Assembly (NCBI RefSeq): GCF_003665435.1 | Contig: NZ_CP023407.1 | Coordinates: 6,444,501-6,508,500 of the forward strand | Length of the DNA stretch: 64,000 nucleotides | Reading direction: 5' to 3' | DNA from: Streptomyces fungicidicus | GTDB taxonomy: Bacteria; Actinomycetota; Actinomycetes; Streptomycetales; Streptomycetaceae | Position numbers and translations under genes: made by a program | Shown: one piece after another, positions 57,497-64,000 of the stretch | How positions within the stretch are numbered: position 1 is the stretch's first letter | Layout: every line of letters starts with the position of its first letter | The notes under the pieces: generated by a model | Told to the model about the DNA's origin: nothing | Databases searched by the model: none | The model's input: the letters and a program-made list of their open reading frames with translations, nothing else

Positions 57497-58698
57497 ACAC
57501 CGCGCCCACTTCCCGCTCCGGTCCGAACCCGCTGGCTGCCGCGGACGACCTCGCCGCCAGGCTCCGCACGCACCGCACCGAAGCCGCCGTCAATTCCCAG
57601 CTGGAGGCGCTGGCACTGGCCGTGACGGCCAATCAGCCGGTGCTGCTGTGGGGCGAGCCCGGCATCGGCAAGTCGGCCGGCCTGCAACAGCTCGCCGCCG
57701 GACTCGGCCTCCCGCTGGAGACGGTCATCGCCAGCGTGCACGAACCGTCGGACTTCGCCGGCCTGCCGATCGTGGGGGACGACCCGGCCGCCACGGGCGT
57801 GCCCATGGCCCCGCCCGACTGGGCGGTCAGGCTCAGGGACGCCGGACACGGCCTGCTCTTCTTCGACGAGCTGTCCTCCGCTCCGCCGGCGGTCCAGGCG
57901 GCGCTGCTGCGCGTCGTCCTGGAACGCCGGGTCGGCAGCCTCGTCCTGCCCGACGCGGTGCGTATCGTCGCCGCCGCCAACCCGCCGTCGAGCGCCGCGG
58001 ACGGCTGGCACCTCAGCCCGCCGCTCGCCAACCGCTTCGTCCACCTCGACTGGACCCACGACCCGGCCACGGTCGCCCGGGGCATGGCAGGCACCTGGCC
58101 GGAGGTGACCGTCCCCGCGGTCGATCCGGCGAGGGTGCCCGGTGCCGTCGCCCGGGCCCGCGGCGCCGTCTCCGGTTTCCTCACCGCCCGGCCGGGACTG
58201 GTCCATCACCTGCCCGCCGACGCCGAGAGCCGGGGCCGGTCCTGGCCGTCCCCGCGGACCTGGGAGATGGCGCTGCGGCTGCTCGCGACCGCGTACGCGA
58301 CCGGCGCCGGGCGCGAGGCCACCGCCGCCGCGCTCACCGGAGCCGTCGGGGACGGCGCGGGCATCGAACTGCTGTCGTACCTGGACCACCTCGACCTGCC
58401 GGACCCCGAGCGGGTCCTCGCCGACCCCGACGCGTTCGCCCTGCCCGAGCGCGGCGACCGGCAGCTGGCCTTCCTCATCGCGGTGGTCGCCGCCATCCAG
58501 AGCGATGTCACCCGGCCCCGCTGGGAGGCCGGCTGGGCGGTCCTCGCCAAGGCCGTCGACGCGGGCGTACCGGACGTGGCCGCCCGGGCCGCGACCGACC
58601 TCGCGGCGATGCGCCGGCTCGACTGGCCCGTACCGCCCGGCATCGACGGATTCCTGGAGCTGCTGCAGATGTCCGGGGCCCTGCCCGGCAGCCGGTGA
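57493..58698 (+). CDS. MoxR-type AAA+ ATPase
   Basis: A 401-residue MoxR-family ATPase. Walker A is GEPGIGKSA near 55-63, Walker B LLFFDELS near 122-129, sensor 1 AAANPP near 161 and the Arg-finger region NRFVHLDW near 180; the C-terminal helical lid domain runs to the end. MoxR proteins remodel or insert cofactors into partners and nearly always work with a VWA-domain protein, which is the next gene. The TTG start overlaps the upstream stop (TTGA) and has AAGGAA 8 bases upstream, which makes it the best choice despite being a rare codon. Confidence 0.92.
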   Translation: MNTAPTSRSGPNPLAAADDLAARLRTHRTEAAVNSQLEALALAVTANQPVLLWGEPGIGKSAGLQQLAAGLGLPLETVIASVHEPSDFAGLPIVGDDPAATGVPMAPPDWAVRLRDAGHGLLFFDELSSAPPAVQAALLRVVLERRVGSLVLPDAVRIVAAANPPSSAADGWHLSPPLANRFVHLDWTHDPATVARGMAGTWPEVTVPAVDPARVPGAVARARGAVSGFLTARPGLVHHLPADAESRGRSWPSPRTWEMALRLLATAYATGAGREATAAALTGAVGDGAGIELLSYLDHLDLPDPERVLADPDAFALPERGDRQLAFLIAVVAAIQSDVTRPRWEAGWAVLAKAVDAGVPDVAARAATDLAAMRRLDWPVPPGIDGFLELLQMSGALPGSR

Positions 58699-58709
58699 GG
58701 CCGACGGGC

Positions 58710-59894
58710 ATGACGGATCCCCGCGGCGGCCTCGACACGACCAGACTGCTCGCCGCCCGCTACCGCGCGGCGAGCGACCGCCCCTATCTGGCGTCGGCCC
58801 TGTACGCCCTCACCGTCGTCCCCAGCGCCGACGTCCCGACGATGGGCGTGGACCGGCACTGGCGCTGCTACGTGTCACCCGCCTTCGTCGACGCGACGCC
58901 CGTGGAGGAACTCGCGGGCGTGTGGATCCACGAGGTGGCGCACCTGCTGCGCGACCACCACGGCCGGGCCGGCCGGCTCTCCGCCGCCGACCAGCGCGAC
59001 CGGTACCGCGTCAACGTCGCCCAGGACTGCGAGATCAACGACGACCTCCTCGCCGACGGACTGCGCCTGCCCGCCGGACGCGTCGAGCCCCGCCTCTACG
59101 GCCTGCCCGACGGGCAGTTGTTCGAGGTGTACCTGGAAGGGCTGCCCCCGCACGTACGGGAACACGACTGCGGCTCGGGCGCCCACGGCCGCCCGGCGCC
59201 CTGGGAACTCCCCGGATCCGCCGGCCCCGCCGCGCTCGGCGAGGCAGAGGCCCAGGCACTGCGCCGGCACACCGCCGACGCGATGCGCGCCCACCAGCGG
59301 GCCCGCGGCAATCTGCCCGCCGGCTGGCGGCGCTGGGCCGAGCAGGTGCTGGAACCCACGGTGGACTGGCGGCAGGCGCTGTCCGGCGCGGTCCGGGAGG
59401 CCGCCGCATGGGCCGCGGGGGCCGTCGACTACACCTACCGCCGCCCGTCGCGCCGCACCCCGGCACTGCGCGGGGTGGTCCTCCCCAGTCTGCGCCGTCC
59501 GCTGCCCCGGGTGGCCGTCGTCGTCGACACCTCGGGCTCCATGGGCGACGACGAACTCGCGGCCGCGCTGGGGGAGGTCACGGGCGTACTGCGCGAGGTC
59601 GGCGTGCGGGGCAACCGGGTCACCGTCCTCGCCTGCGACGCCGACGTGCACGCCGTGTCCCGGGTGACCTCCACCGAACAGGTCACCCTCGGCGGCGGAG
59701 GCGGCACGGACATGCGCGTCGGCATCGACGCCGCCCTGGCGGCACGCGACCGCCCGGGCATCGTCATCGTCCTCACCGACGGCTTCACCCCGTGGCCCGC
59801 CGAGACCCCGTCGTGCCGCCTCATCGCCGCCCTGATCGGCGCCGGGGCGCCGCGTCCACCGGCCTGGGTGGAGACGGTGCGCGTCACCGGCTGA
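58710..59894 (+). CDS. VWA-like protein with HExxH metallopeptidase-like domain (DUF2201 type)
   Basis: The 394-residue protein has two domains. The N-terminal one (about 1-200) carries HEVAHLLRDH at 74-83, a zincin HExxH pattern with a further acidic NVAQDCEINDDLL stretch near 105, like the DUF2201 putative metallopeptidase. The C-terminal one (about 265-390) is a VWA-like domain with a complete MIDAS set: DTSGSM near 273, T in GGGGTDM near 331 and LTDGF near 357. It is the expected partner of the MoxR ATPase encoded 11 bases upstream. Peptidase activity is not proven. ATG 58710 has GTGAGG upstream. Confidence 0.9.
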   Translation: MTDPRGGLDTTRLLAARYRAASDRPYLASALYALTVVPSADVPTMGVDRHWRCYVSPAFVDATPVEELAGVWIHEVAHLLRDHHGRAGRLSAADQRDRYRVNVAQDCEINDDLLADGLRLPAGRVEPRLYGLPDGQLFEVYLEGLPPHVREHDCGSGAHGRPAPWELPGSAGPAALGEAEAQALRRHTADAMRAHQRARGNLPAGWRRWAEQVLEPTVDWRQALSGAVREAAAWAAGAVDYTYRRPSRRTPALRGVVLPSLRRPLPRVAVVVDTSGSMGDDELAAALGEVTGVLREVGVRGNRVTVLACDADVHAVSRVTSTEQVTLGGGGGTDMRVGIDAALAARDRPGIVIVLTDGFTPWPAETPSCRLIAALIGAGAPRPPAWVETVRVTG

Positions 59895-59910
59895 CGGCCG
59901 GCGCGGGCGG

Positions 59911-60447
59911 TCAGGGCAGGATCGCGAGGGCGCTCGACCAGTTCAGGCCGAGCCGTTCCTGCGACGCCATGTGCAGGAACTGGAAGCCCTCCAGCTCGCG
60001 CGCCCGGCGCAGCGGCCCCACGTCCAGGGGGCGCAGCCCCGCCGAGGAGACGAGCTCCGAGACGGACCGCTTCGCGTCGTCGTCGTCCCCCGCGACGAAC
60101 ACGTCCAGCGGCCGGCCGGCCACCTCACCGGCGACCAGCGGCCCGGCGAAGGTGGTTTTGAAGGCCTTGACCACCCGGGCCCCGGGCGCGGCGGCGGCGA
60201 TCTGCTCGGCGGCCGAGGTGCCGGGTTCCACGACCAGCGAGTCGAACGTGGAGAAGTCCACCGGGTTGGAGATGTCGACGACGACCTTCCCCGCCAGCGC
60301 CCCGGCCCACGCGGCGGCGGGCGCTGAGTCGGAGGCCCGGCCGCCTGACCCCGTGATGGGGTGTCCGCACGCGCCTGCGCAGCCGATCGCCGTCCACGGC
60401 TCACTTGTTCTGGCCGTCGTCGTCATCGTCGAGGCCGGGTGTGCCAA
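59911..60447 (-). pseudogene. 5'-truncated F420-dependent NADP oxidoreductase remnant
   Basis: From about 60310 down to 59911 the minus strand encodes the C-terminal half of an NpdG-like F420/NADP oxidoreductase (ALAGKVVVDISNPVDF, VVKAFKTTFAGPLVAGEV, LDVGPLRRARELEGFQFLHM). The N-terminal Rossmann part with its GxGxxG dinucleotide loop is absent; upstream of 60310 the frame is unrelated Ala/Thr-rich sequence. Usual members have about 210 residues, of which only the last 130 are here. The break faces the VapBC module, suggesting a deletion or insertion. An active enzyme is unlikely. Confidence 0.75.
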
Positions 60448-60607
60448 ATCAGCGGCTTTTCGCGAGTGTTGAGGATGTCAGTCGTCATGGGCGTGGCCTC
60501 GAAGGGGCAGAACAGTTCTGCGGAATCTCTGGGCGGTCGCTTCGCACCGGCGCGGGCCGCGGCTCGGCATCGCCGTATGGCCGGCCGCAGCGAAGAAGAG
60601 GACCTGA

Positions 60608-60638
60608 GATATCATGTTGCAGCAGGGAACGATATCGT
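60608..60638. promoter_or_regulatory. candidate vapBC operator region
   Basis: GATATC occurs at 60608-60613 and again at 60631-60636, the second inside a perfect palindrome ACGATATCGT (60629-60638), in the AT-rich stretch 40 bases ahead of vapB. TTGCAG at 60617-60622 could be a -35 element. Antitoxin binding here is plausible but unproven. Confidence 0.4.
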
Positions 60639-60673
60639 TTAGGTGTACTCAATCATACGTAGGGGTATCTGCC

Positions 60674-60868
60674 ATGTCGCGTACGGTGATCGATCTCGAT
60701 GACGAGGCCACTGCTGAGCTGATGGAGCTCTACAACGTCAAGAGCAAGGCCGCGGCTGTCAGGCGAGCCATAGACGAAGCGGTCAAGCTGCGTCGCCGCA
60801 TGGCGTTCATGGACGCCATCGACAGCGGGGAGATCGACCTGACATACGATGCGCGGAAGGCTGGCTGA
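60674..60868 (+). CDS. vapB: VapB-type antitoxin
   Basis: This 64-residue antitoxin has an N-terminal strand and two helices typical of the ribbon-helix-helix VapB group (RTVIDLDDEATAELMELYNV and KAAAVRRAIDEAVKLRR), which binds its own promoter, and a C-terminal toxin-neutralising arm (DAIDSGEIDLTYDARKA). It ends 3 bases before the toxin start. Lower GC than neighbours suggests horizontal transfer. ATG 60674 was chosen over a TTG-like start 60 bases upstream because the conserved part begins here. Confidence 0.9.
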   Translation: MSRTVIDLDDEATAELMELYNVKSKAAAVRRAIDEAVKLRRRMAFMDAIDSGEIDLTYDARKAG

Positions 60869-60871
60869 TCT

Positions 60872-61282
60872 GTGCGCTACCTGATCGACAAGTCTGCTCT
60901 GGCCCGCCGCGCGAAGCCGGCTGTCCGGGGCGTCCTGGACCCGCTCATCCAGCGAGGCCTTCTCGCGGTGACCGGAGCGGTCGAGATGGAGATCCTCTAT
61001 TCGGCGCGCAACCCGGCGGAAGCGGAAAAGCTCCGCTACTGGCTCGCTGGTTTCGACTACCTGCCTTGCCCGGACGAATGCTGGGGCCGGGCCAAGGAGA
61101 TCCAGGCCCAGGCCACTCGTACGGGAAACCACCGGGCCCTGTCGATGGCGGATCTCCTGATCGCGGCCACCGCCGAGCGCCACGGGGTTCCTGTCCTGCA
61201 CTACGACGAGGACTACGAGCAGATAGCCAAGCTCACCGGCCAGGCCCACGAATGGGTCGCCCCTGCCGGTACCGCCGACTGA
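60872..61282 (+). CDS. vapC: VapC-type PIN-domain toxin RNase
   Basis: A 136-residue PIN nuclease. The acidic metal-binding residues are D6 (YLIDKSAL), E40 (AVEMEILYS), D94 (SMADLLIAATA) and D112/D114 (LHYDEDYEQI), all in the usual order, so it should be active. VapC toxins cleave tRNA or rRNA and are held by VapB. It starts with GTG 3 bases after vapB and is cotranscribed with it. Confidence 0.93.
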   Translation: MRYLIDKSALARRAKPAVRGVLDPLIQRGLLAVTGAVEMEILYSARNPAEAEKLRYWLAGFDYLPCPDECWGRAKEIQAQATRTGNHRALSMADLLIAATAERHGVPVLHYDEDYEQIAKLTGQAHEWVAPAGTAD

Positions 61283-61555
61283 CCGTCGGGCTCTGCCGCC
61301 CTCCGAGAAGAACCGGCAGGGTTTTCGCGGTCGTGCGGCGTCAGAGTTTCCGCTCCACCGAGGCCGGACCGACGCATCCCGCCTCACCTCTCCCCCCGCC
61401 GCTGTCCGGCCGGCCCCGTCGTCGTTCCACCAGCCGTCCCCGGTCGGCCGCTGCCGCTGCTCGGCGGACGCGGGGGCCGGATCCTCGGCCGTGGCCCGGT
61501 CCGTTTCGAGGGCCTCGGCCGGGGGAGGGGTGAGCTGCTGCTCGGGGGAGGACAT
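61283..61555 (-). pseudogene. truncated small ORF next to vapC
   Basis: An ATG at 61555 with a good AAAGGAAG ribosome site begins a Glu/Pro/Ala-rich sequence (SSPEQQLTPPPAEALE, later GDGWWNDDGAG) that looks like the start of a real Streptomyces protein. Further on the frame runs antisense through vapC, so the natural 3' part seems to be lost. Treat as a likely 5' remnant; the exact end is uncertain. Confidence 0.3.
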
Positions 61556-61627
61556 CGTACAAACTTCCTTTCGGCACGAGGGCGCGGAGGTGTGGCGGGA
61601 GGAGGGCGCGGCGAGCGGATACGGGGC

Positions 61628-62184
61628 TCAGCCCCGGCCGCGCCGGTACTCGGCCAGCGCCCCGCTCGCCCAGAGCGGTACCAGCGGGGGTATCTCGTCC
61701 GCCGGCACCCGGCCGCGCACGGAGCGCAGGCCGAGCGCGGGTCGCCGACGTGGGCCTTCTCGTGGACGAAGGTGAGGTCGGGCGTGTACTCGGCGTACAT
61801 CTGCAGCTTGACGAGGCTGGGCGAGCGGCCTTGCGAACGCAGCCGGGTCTCGTAGCCGTCCGGCATCCAGTAGCCCCCGCGCTGCCACTCGTGCAGGAGG
61901 TCCAGGGCGTCGAGGTTGTCGACGCGGACCTTGACGGGCCATCCGGGATGCGCCGCGAGGATCCGCCTCAGTCCCCAGTACACGGCCCGGAGTTCGGTGA
62001 CGACCACGCGCACGCGGGGTGCGGTGAGGTACTGCGGGTAGGCGTGGGCGCGCAGTCCGGTCTCGCCGGTGGCGAGGACGATCGGTGTCCGGCAGACGGC
62101 CTTGACCGCGCCGTCGAAGTGCACTCGCTGACGGCCCTTGAGGGTGGGACGGGGTGCGTGGGCGAGCGGGGAACGGCGGCCCAT
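61628..62184 (-). pseudogene. RNase H-like protein gene, frameshifted
   Basis: The minus strand encodes a small RNase HI-fold protein: an Asp in VHFDGAV, a Glu in VTELRAVYWGLR, an Asp in VRVDNLDAL and the late FVHEKAHVGDP motif, starting at ATG 62184 with an AGGAGGG ribosome site. Near 61740 the frame changes: the expected continuation LGLRSVRGRVPADEIPPLV lies in another frame that ends at a stop at 61628, while the original frame runs on into Pro/Arg-rich sequence to 61384. A small deletion is the simplest reason. The family is common in Streptomyces; a sequencing error is possible. Confidence 0.65.
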
Positions 62185-62362
62185 CGACGGACCCTCCTGT
62201 TCACGTCGGGCGGGTGGCGGACGGGGGAGGGGAACGATGTTCTGCCGGGCTGTTGTGCGGTGCCAGAACCATCTCCAGAAGCCGGTTTGACCCGAGCAAG
62301 ACTTGTTCCGAGGGTGTGGGGCCGCTGAAGGACTCGGCCCGGGCGGTGCGGCCGGCCGGTCC
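62185..62362. other. short intergenic region
   Basis: No gene fits between the RNase H-like gene and the HTH-membrane protein, both on the minus strand. The first 40 bases upstream of 62184 include the RNase H ribosome site. Confidence 0.5.
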
Positions 62363-63325
62363 TCACTCCCGTTCGATCAGGAACACCTGGTCGTCGCCGT
62401 CGTGTTCCGTGCAGCGCTGCACCACGGCCGCCGCGCCCGTTTCCTCCGCGCGCCCGCGGATGCCGACGCAGAGCCCGTCGTCCTGGGCCGAGTGCAACCG
62501 CCACCGGTCGCCGCCGTCTGCCCGCTCGGCGCGGAACCACTGGGATTCGCCACCCGCCCGGCAGTCGTCCCAGGGTTCGAGCGTGCCCTTGAACGCTCCG
62601 TCGTCCAGGACGGTGAGACAGCCGGGGCTGTCGAACTGCGGGTGGTGGAAGCGGATCTGGTACAGGCCGTCGGCCTCCCGGTGGAGGTGCACGCGCGGCG
62701 GAACGGCCTCCGCGCAGGGGCGCTGCACCGCGACCAGCTTGGACTCGCCGGAGCCGTCCGCGCGGACGGTCCCGTCGGTCAGGCAGAACTCGGGGGCGTG
62801 TGCCGGGCGGACGCGTGAGAAGCCGACGGCAGGGCCGGGGGTGACCGACGGGGTCGTGGACGCCTCCCCGTGCGTCGTACCGCCGGTGGGTTTCCCCTCG
62901 TCCTGCGGCAGCAGCATCACCGCGCCGACGACGAGCAGTGCCACCGTGCCGAGGGAGGCGACCGTGGCGGTCAAGGCGGTCCTGCCGCGACCGGCACCCG
63001 CCGATTCCGGTGAAGTGCCGGGCAGCTCCTGATCCGTTCCCGCGTCCCCGGCCGCCAGTCGCTCCCTGGCCGCGAGCCACGCCGGCACGTCCCGTTCGGC
63101 GCCGCACGCGCGGACCAGCGCCGCGACCACCTCCGCGCGCGGCAGCGCGTCCCGGCGCAGGACGTCGGCCAGGGTGCTGCGGGCCAGCACCTCGTCGCGT
63201 TCGGCGGCCCGTTGCTCCAGCTGACGGTAGGTCAGCCCACTGTGCTCCTTGAGCTCCCGCAGCAGGGCGACGTATTCGCGCGCCGTCCGTGCCTCCGCGG
63301 GATCCACGCCCCCCGAGACGACCAT
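62363..63325 (-). CDS. HTH-domain membrane protein with lectin-like C-terminus
   Basis: A 320-residue protein. Residues about 12-75 form an XRE-like helix-turn-helix (VALLRELKEHSGLTYRQLEQ, then a ...STLADVLRR segment). A single membrane segment lies near 115-140 (TATVASLGTVALLVVGAVML), followed by a Ser/Thr/Pro-rich spacer and a C-terminal extracytoplasmic domain with paired Cys and Gln/Trp residues (FCLTDG, QRPCAEA, SPGCLTV, GLCVGIR) similar to ricin-type beta-trefoil repeats. It may sense a carbohydrate outside and relay inside, but this is inference. ATG 63325 was chosen; an earlier ATG would add 9 residues. Confidence 0.75.
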   Translation of the reverse strand: MVVSGGVDPAEARTAREYVALLRELKEHSGLTYRQLEQRAAERDEVLARSTLADVLRRDALPRAEVVAALVRACGAERDVPAWLAARERLAAGDAGTDQELPGTSPESAGAGRGRTALTATVASLGTVALLVVGAVMLLPQDEGKPTGGTTHGEASTTPSVTPGPAVGFSRVRPAHAPEFCLTDGTVRADGSGESKLVAVQRPCAEAVPPRVHLHREADGLYQIRFHHPQFDSPGCLTVLDDGAFKGTLEPWDDCRAGGESQWFRAERADGGDRWRLHSAQDDGLCVGIRGRAEETGAAAVVQRCTEHDGDDQVFLIERE

Positions 63326-63573
63326 GAGGTCATTCCAGCACACCCGGCACAACGGGCAACCGGTGTCCGGCGGTTATCGGACAGCCCGGCCGCACCGTCC
63401 GCGCGCGCCGTTGACCAGGCCGGACAGGCTCCGTCTGTCCCGGACACCGCAAACCGTTGCCGGACGGCCGCCCACTGCCAAGACTCTGGTGCTGCCGCCG
63501 CACACCGGACCCACGGGGGTGGACCGGAATCCGGCGCGGCAACCCAACCAACCTGGAAGAAGGAGTCGTTCCC

Positions 63574-64000
63574 ATGTCCACGCACGGTCTGCGTACCCGC
63601 ATCGCTCCCCTCGCCCTCGCCACGGCCCTCGTCGGCGGCCTCGCCGTCACCACGACCGCGACCGCCCCGGCCGCGCACGCGGCGGGCAGCAGCTACTACC
63701 TGTACTTCAAGAAGAACACGTCCAACCCGATCAACTCCAAGCTCTGCCTGATGAAGAGCGTCGCCAACGCCAAGGACAAGGTCGTCGCCAAGTACCGCGC
63801 CGGCTCCGGCAACGGCAGCCGGGACGAGTGCGCCGTCAGCAGGGGATGGCTGCCCGGGACCACCACGAAGAACGGCAAGTACGACATCGAGTTCCACCGC
63901 ACGGACTTCGACGGCATCATCAACGGCTACGTCATCAAGCTGTCCGACAAGAAGTGCAGCAAGGGCACCAAGCGCACGGAGCTGTTCGTGCACAGCGAGA
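63574..64000 (+). CDS. secreted protein, partial at window edge
   Basis: The first 142 residues of a protein that runs past the window. A clear signal peptide is present (RTRIAPLALATALVGGLAVT with cleavage probably after AHA near residue 36). The mature part begins AGSSYYLYFKKNTSNP and has Cys residues in KLCLMKS, DECAVSR and KKCSKGT, suggesting a small disulfide-bonded secreted protein. GAAGGAG lies 8 bases before the ATG. I do not recognise the family. Confidence 0.75.
   Translation, partial: MSTHGLRTRIAPLALATALVGGLAVTTTATAPAAHAAGSSYYLYFKKNTSNPINSKLCLMKSVANAKDKVVAKYRAGSGNGSRDECAVSRGWLPGTTTKNGKYDIEFHRTDFDGIINGYVIKLSDKKCSKGTKRTELFVHSE

Noticed and set aside
60361..60662. Small plus-strand ORFs upstream of vapB
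   Set aside because: They lack ribosome sites and overlap the remnant gene and the vapBC promoter.

Overview
The window is a high-GC actinobacterial chromosome segment, almost certainly Streptomyces. The gene order whiH-hrdB, the lexA / nrdR-nrdJ pair, parE ... parC, ptsH and a GNAT/acyl-CoA-synthetase Pat protein matches my memory of the region around SCO5801-SCO5850 of S. coelicolor. GTG and TTG starts, stop/start overlaps (ATGA, GTGA, TTGA), absence of encoded CCA and very strong third-position GC all fit. Most of the window is conserved core chromosome; the last 4 kb looks accessory.

Layout. 0.1-2.6 kb: an NRPS-independent siderophore synthetase translationally coupled to an N-acetyltransferase. 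2.7-10.2 kb: DNA maintenance, with a DinG-type helicase, the SOS repressor LexA (with its own SOS box) and, divergently, the NrdR repressor and class II ribonucleotide reductase NrdJ, preceded by two NrdR boxes 31 bp apart. 10.3-18.2 kb: a TerD protein, a DUF4937 protein, a histidine phosphatase, an ADP-ribosylglycohydrolase, a DHA2 efflux pump with divergent TetR repressor and twin operators, RNase HII and two unknown genes. 18.4-25.3 kb: a RecQ helicase fused to a phosphoribosyltransferase domain, a DUF4192 protein, an NrtR-like Nudix regulator and a fused ABC transporter. 25.4-30 kb: WhiH, the principal sigma factor HrdB (with a lysine-rich repeat tract), a secreted trypsin-like protease and a tiny zinc-ribbon protein. 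30.1-42.8 kb: ParE, a DUF485/acetate-type symporter pair with its CitA/CitB-like two-component system, an iron-box-controlled sucrase/ferredoxin-like protein, a CobW GTPase and ParC. 43-54.2 kb: a catalytic/non-catalytic M16 peptidase pair, a c-di-AMP (ydaO) riboswitch ahead of an M23 peptidase, a GntR regulator, HPr, the Pat acetyltransferase, DUF5998, a phosphodiesterase/phosphatase and thymidine kinase.

The most unusual part is 54.24-59.9 kb: a tRNA-shaped sequence with nearly all tRNA tertiary-contact bases but a degenerate anticodon arm and a 12-bp terminal helix, with a good -10 box placed to start transcription at its first base. Four tightly coupled genes follow: a leucine-rich-repeat protein, an ankyrin-repeat protein with an acidic tail, a MoxR-type AAA+ ATPase and a protein combining an HExxH metallopeptidase-like domain with a von Willebrand factor A domain. 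Together they look like a chaperone/adaptor system built around, or guarding, a tRNA-like RNA; this link is inference.

59.9-64 kb is a scarred accessory region: a 5'-truncated F420/NADP oxidoreductase remnant, a VapBC toxin-antitoxin pair, a truncated small ORF, a frameshifted RNase H-like gene, an HTH-membrane protein and the start of a secreted protein running off the end. No rRNA, IS element, CRISPR array or prophage was seen.
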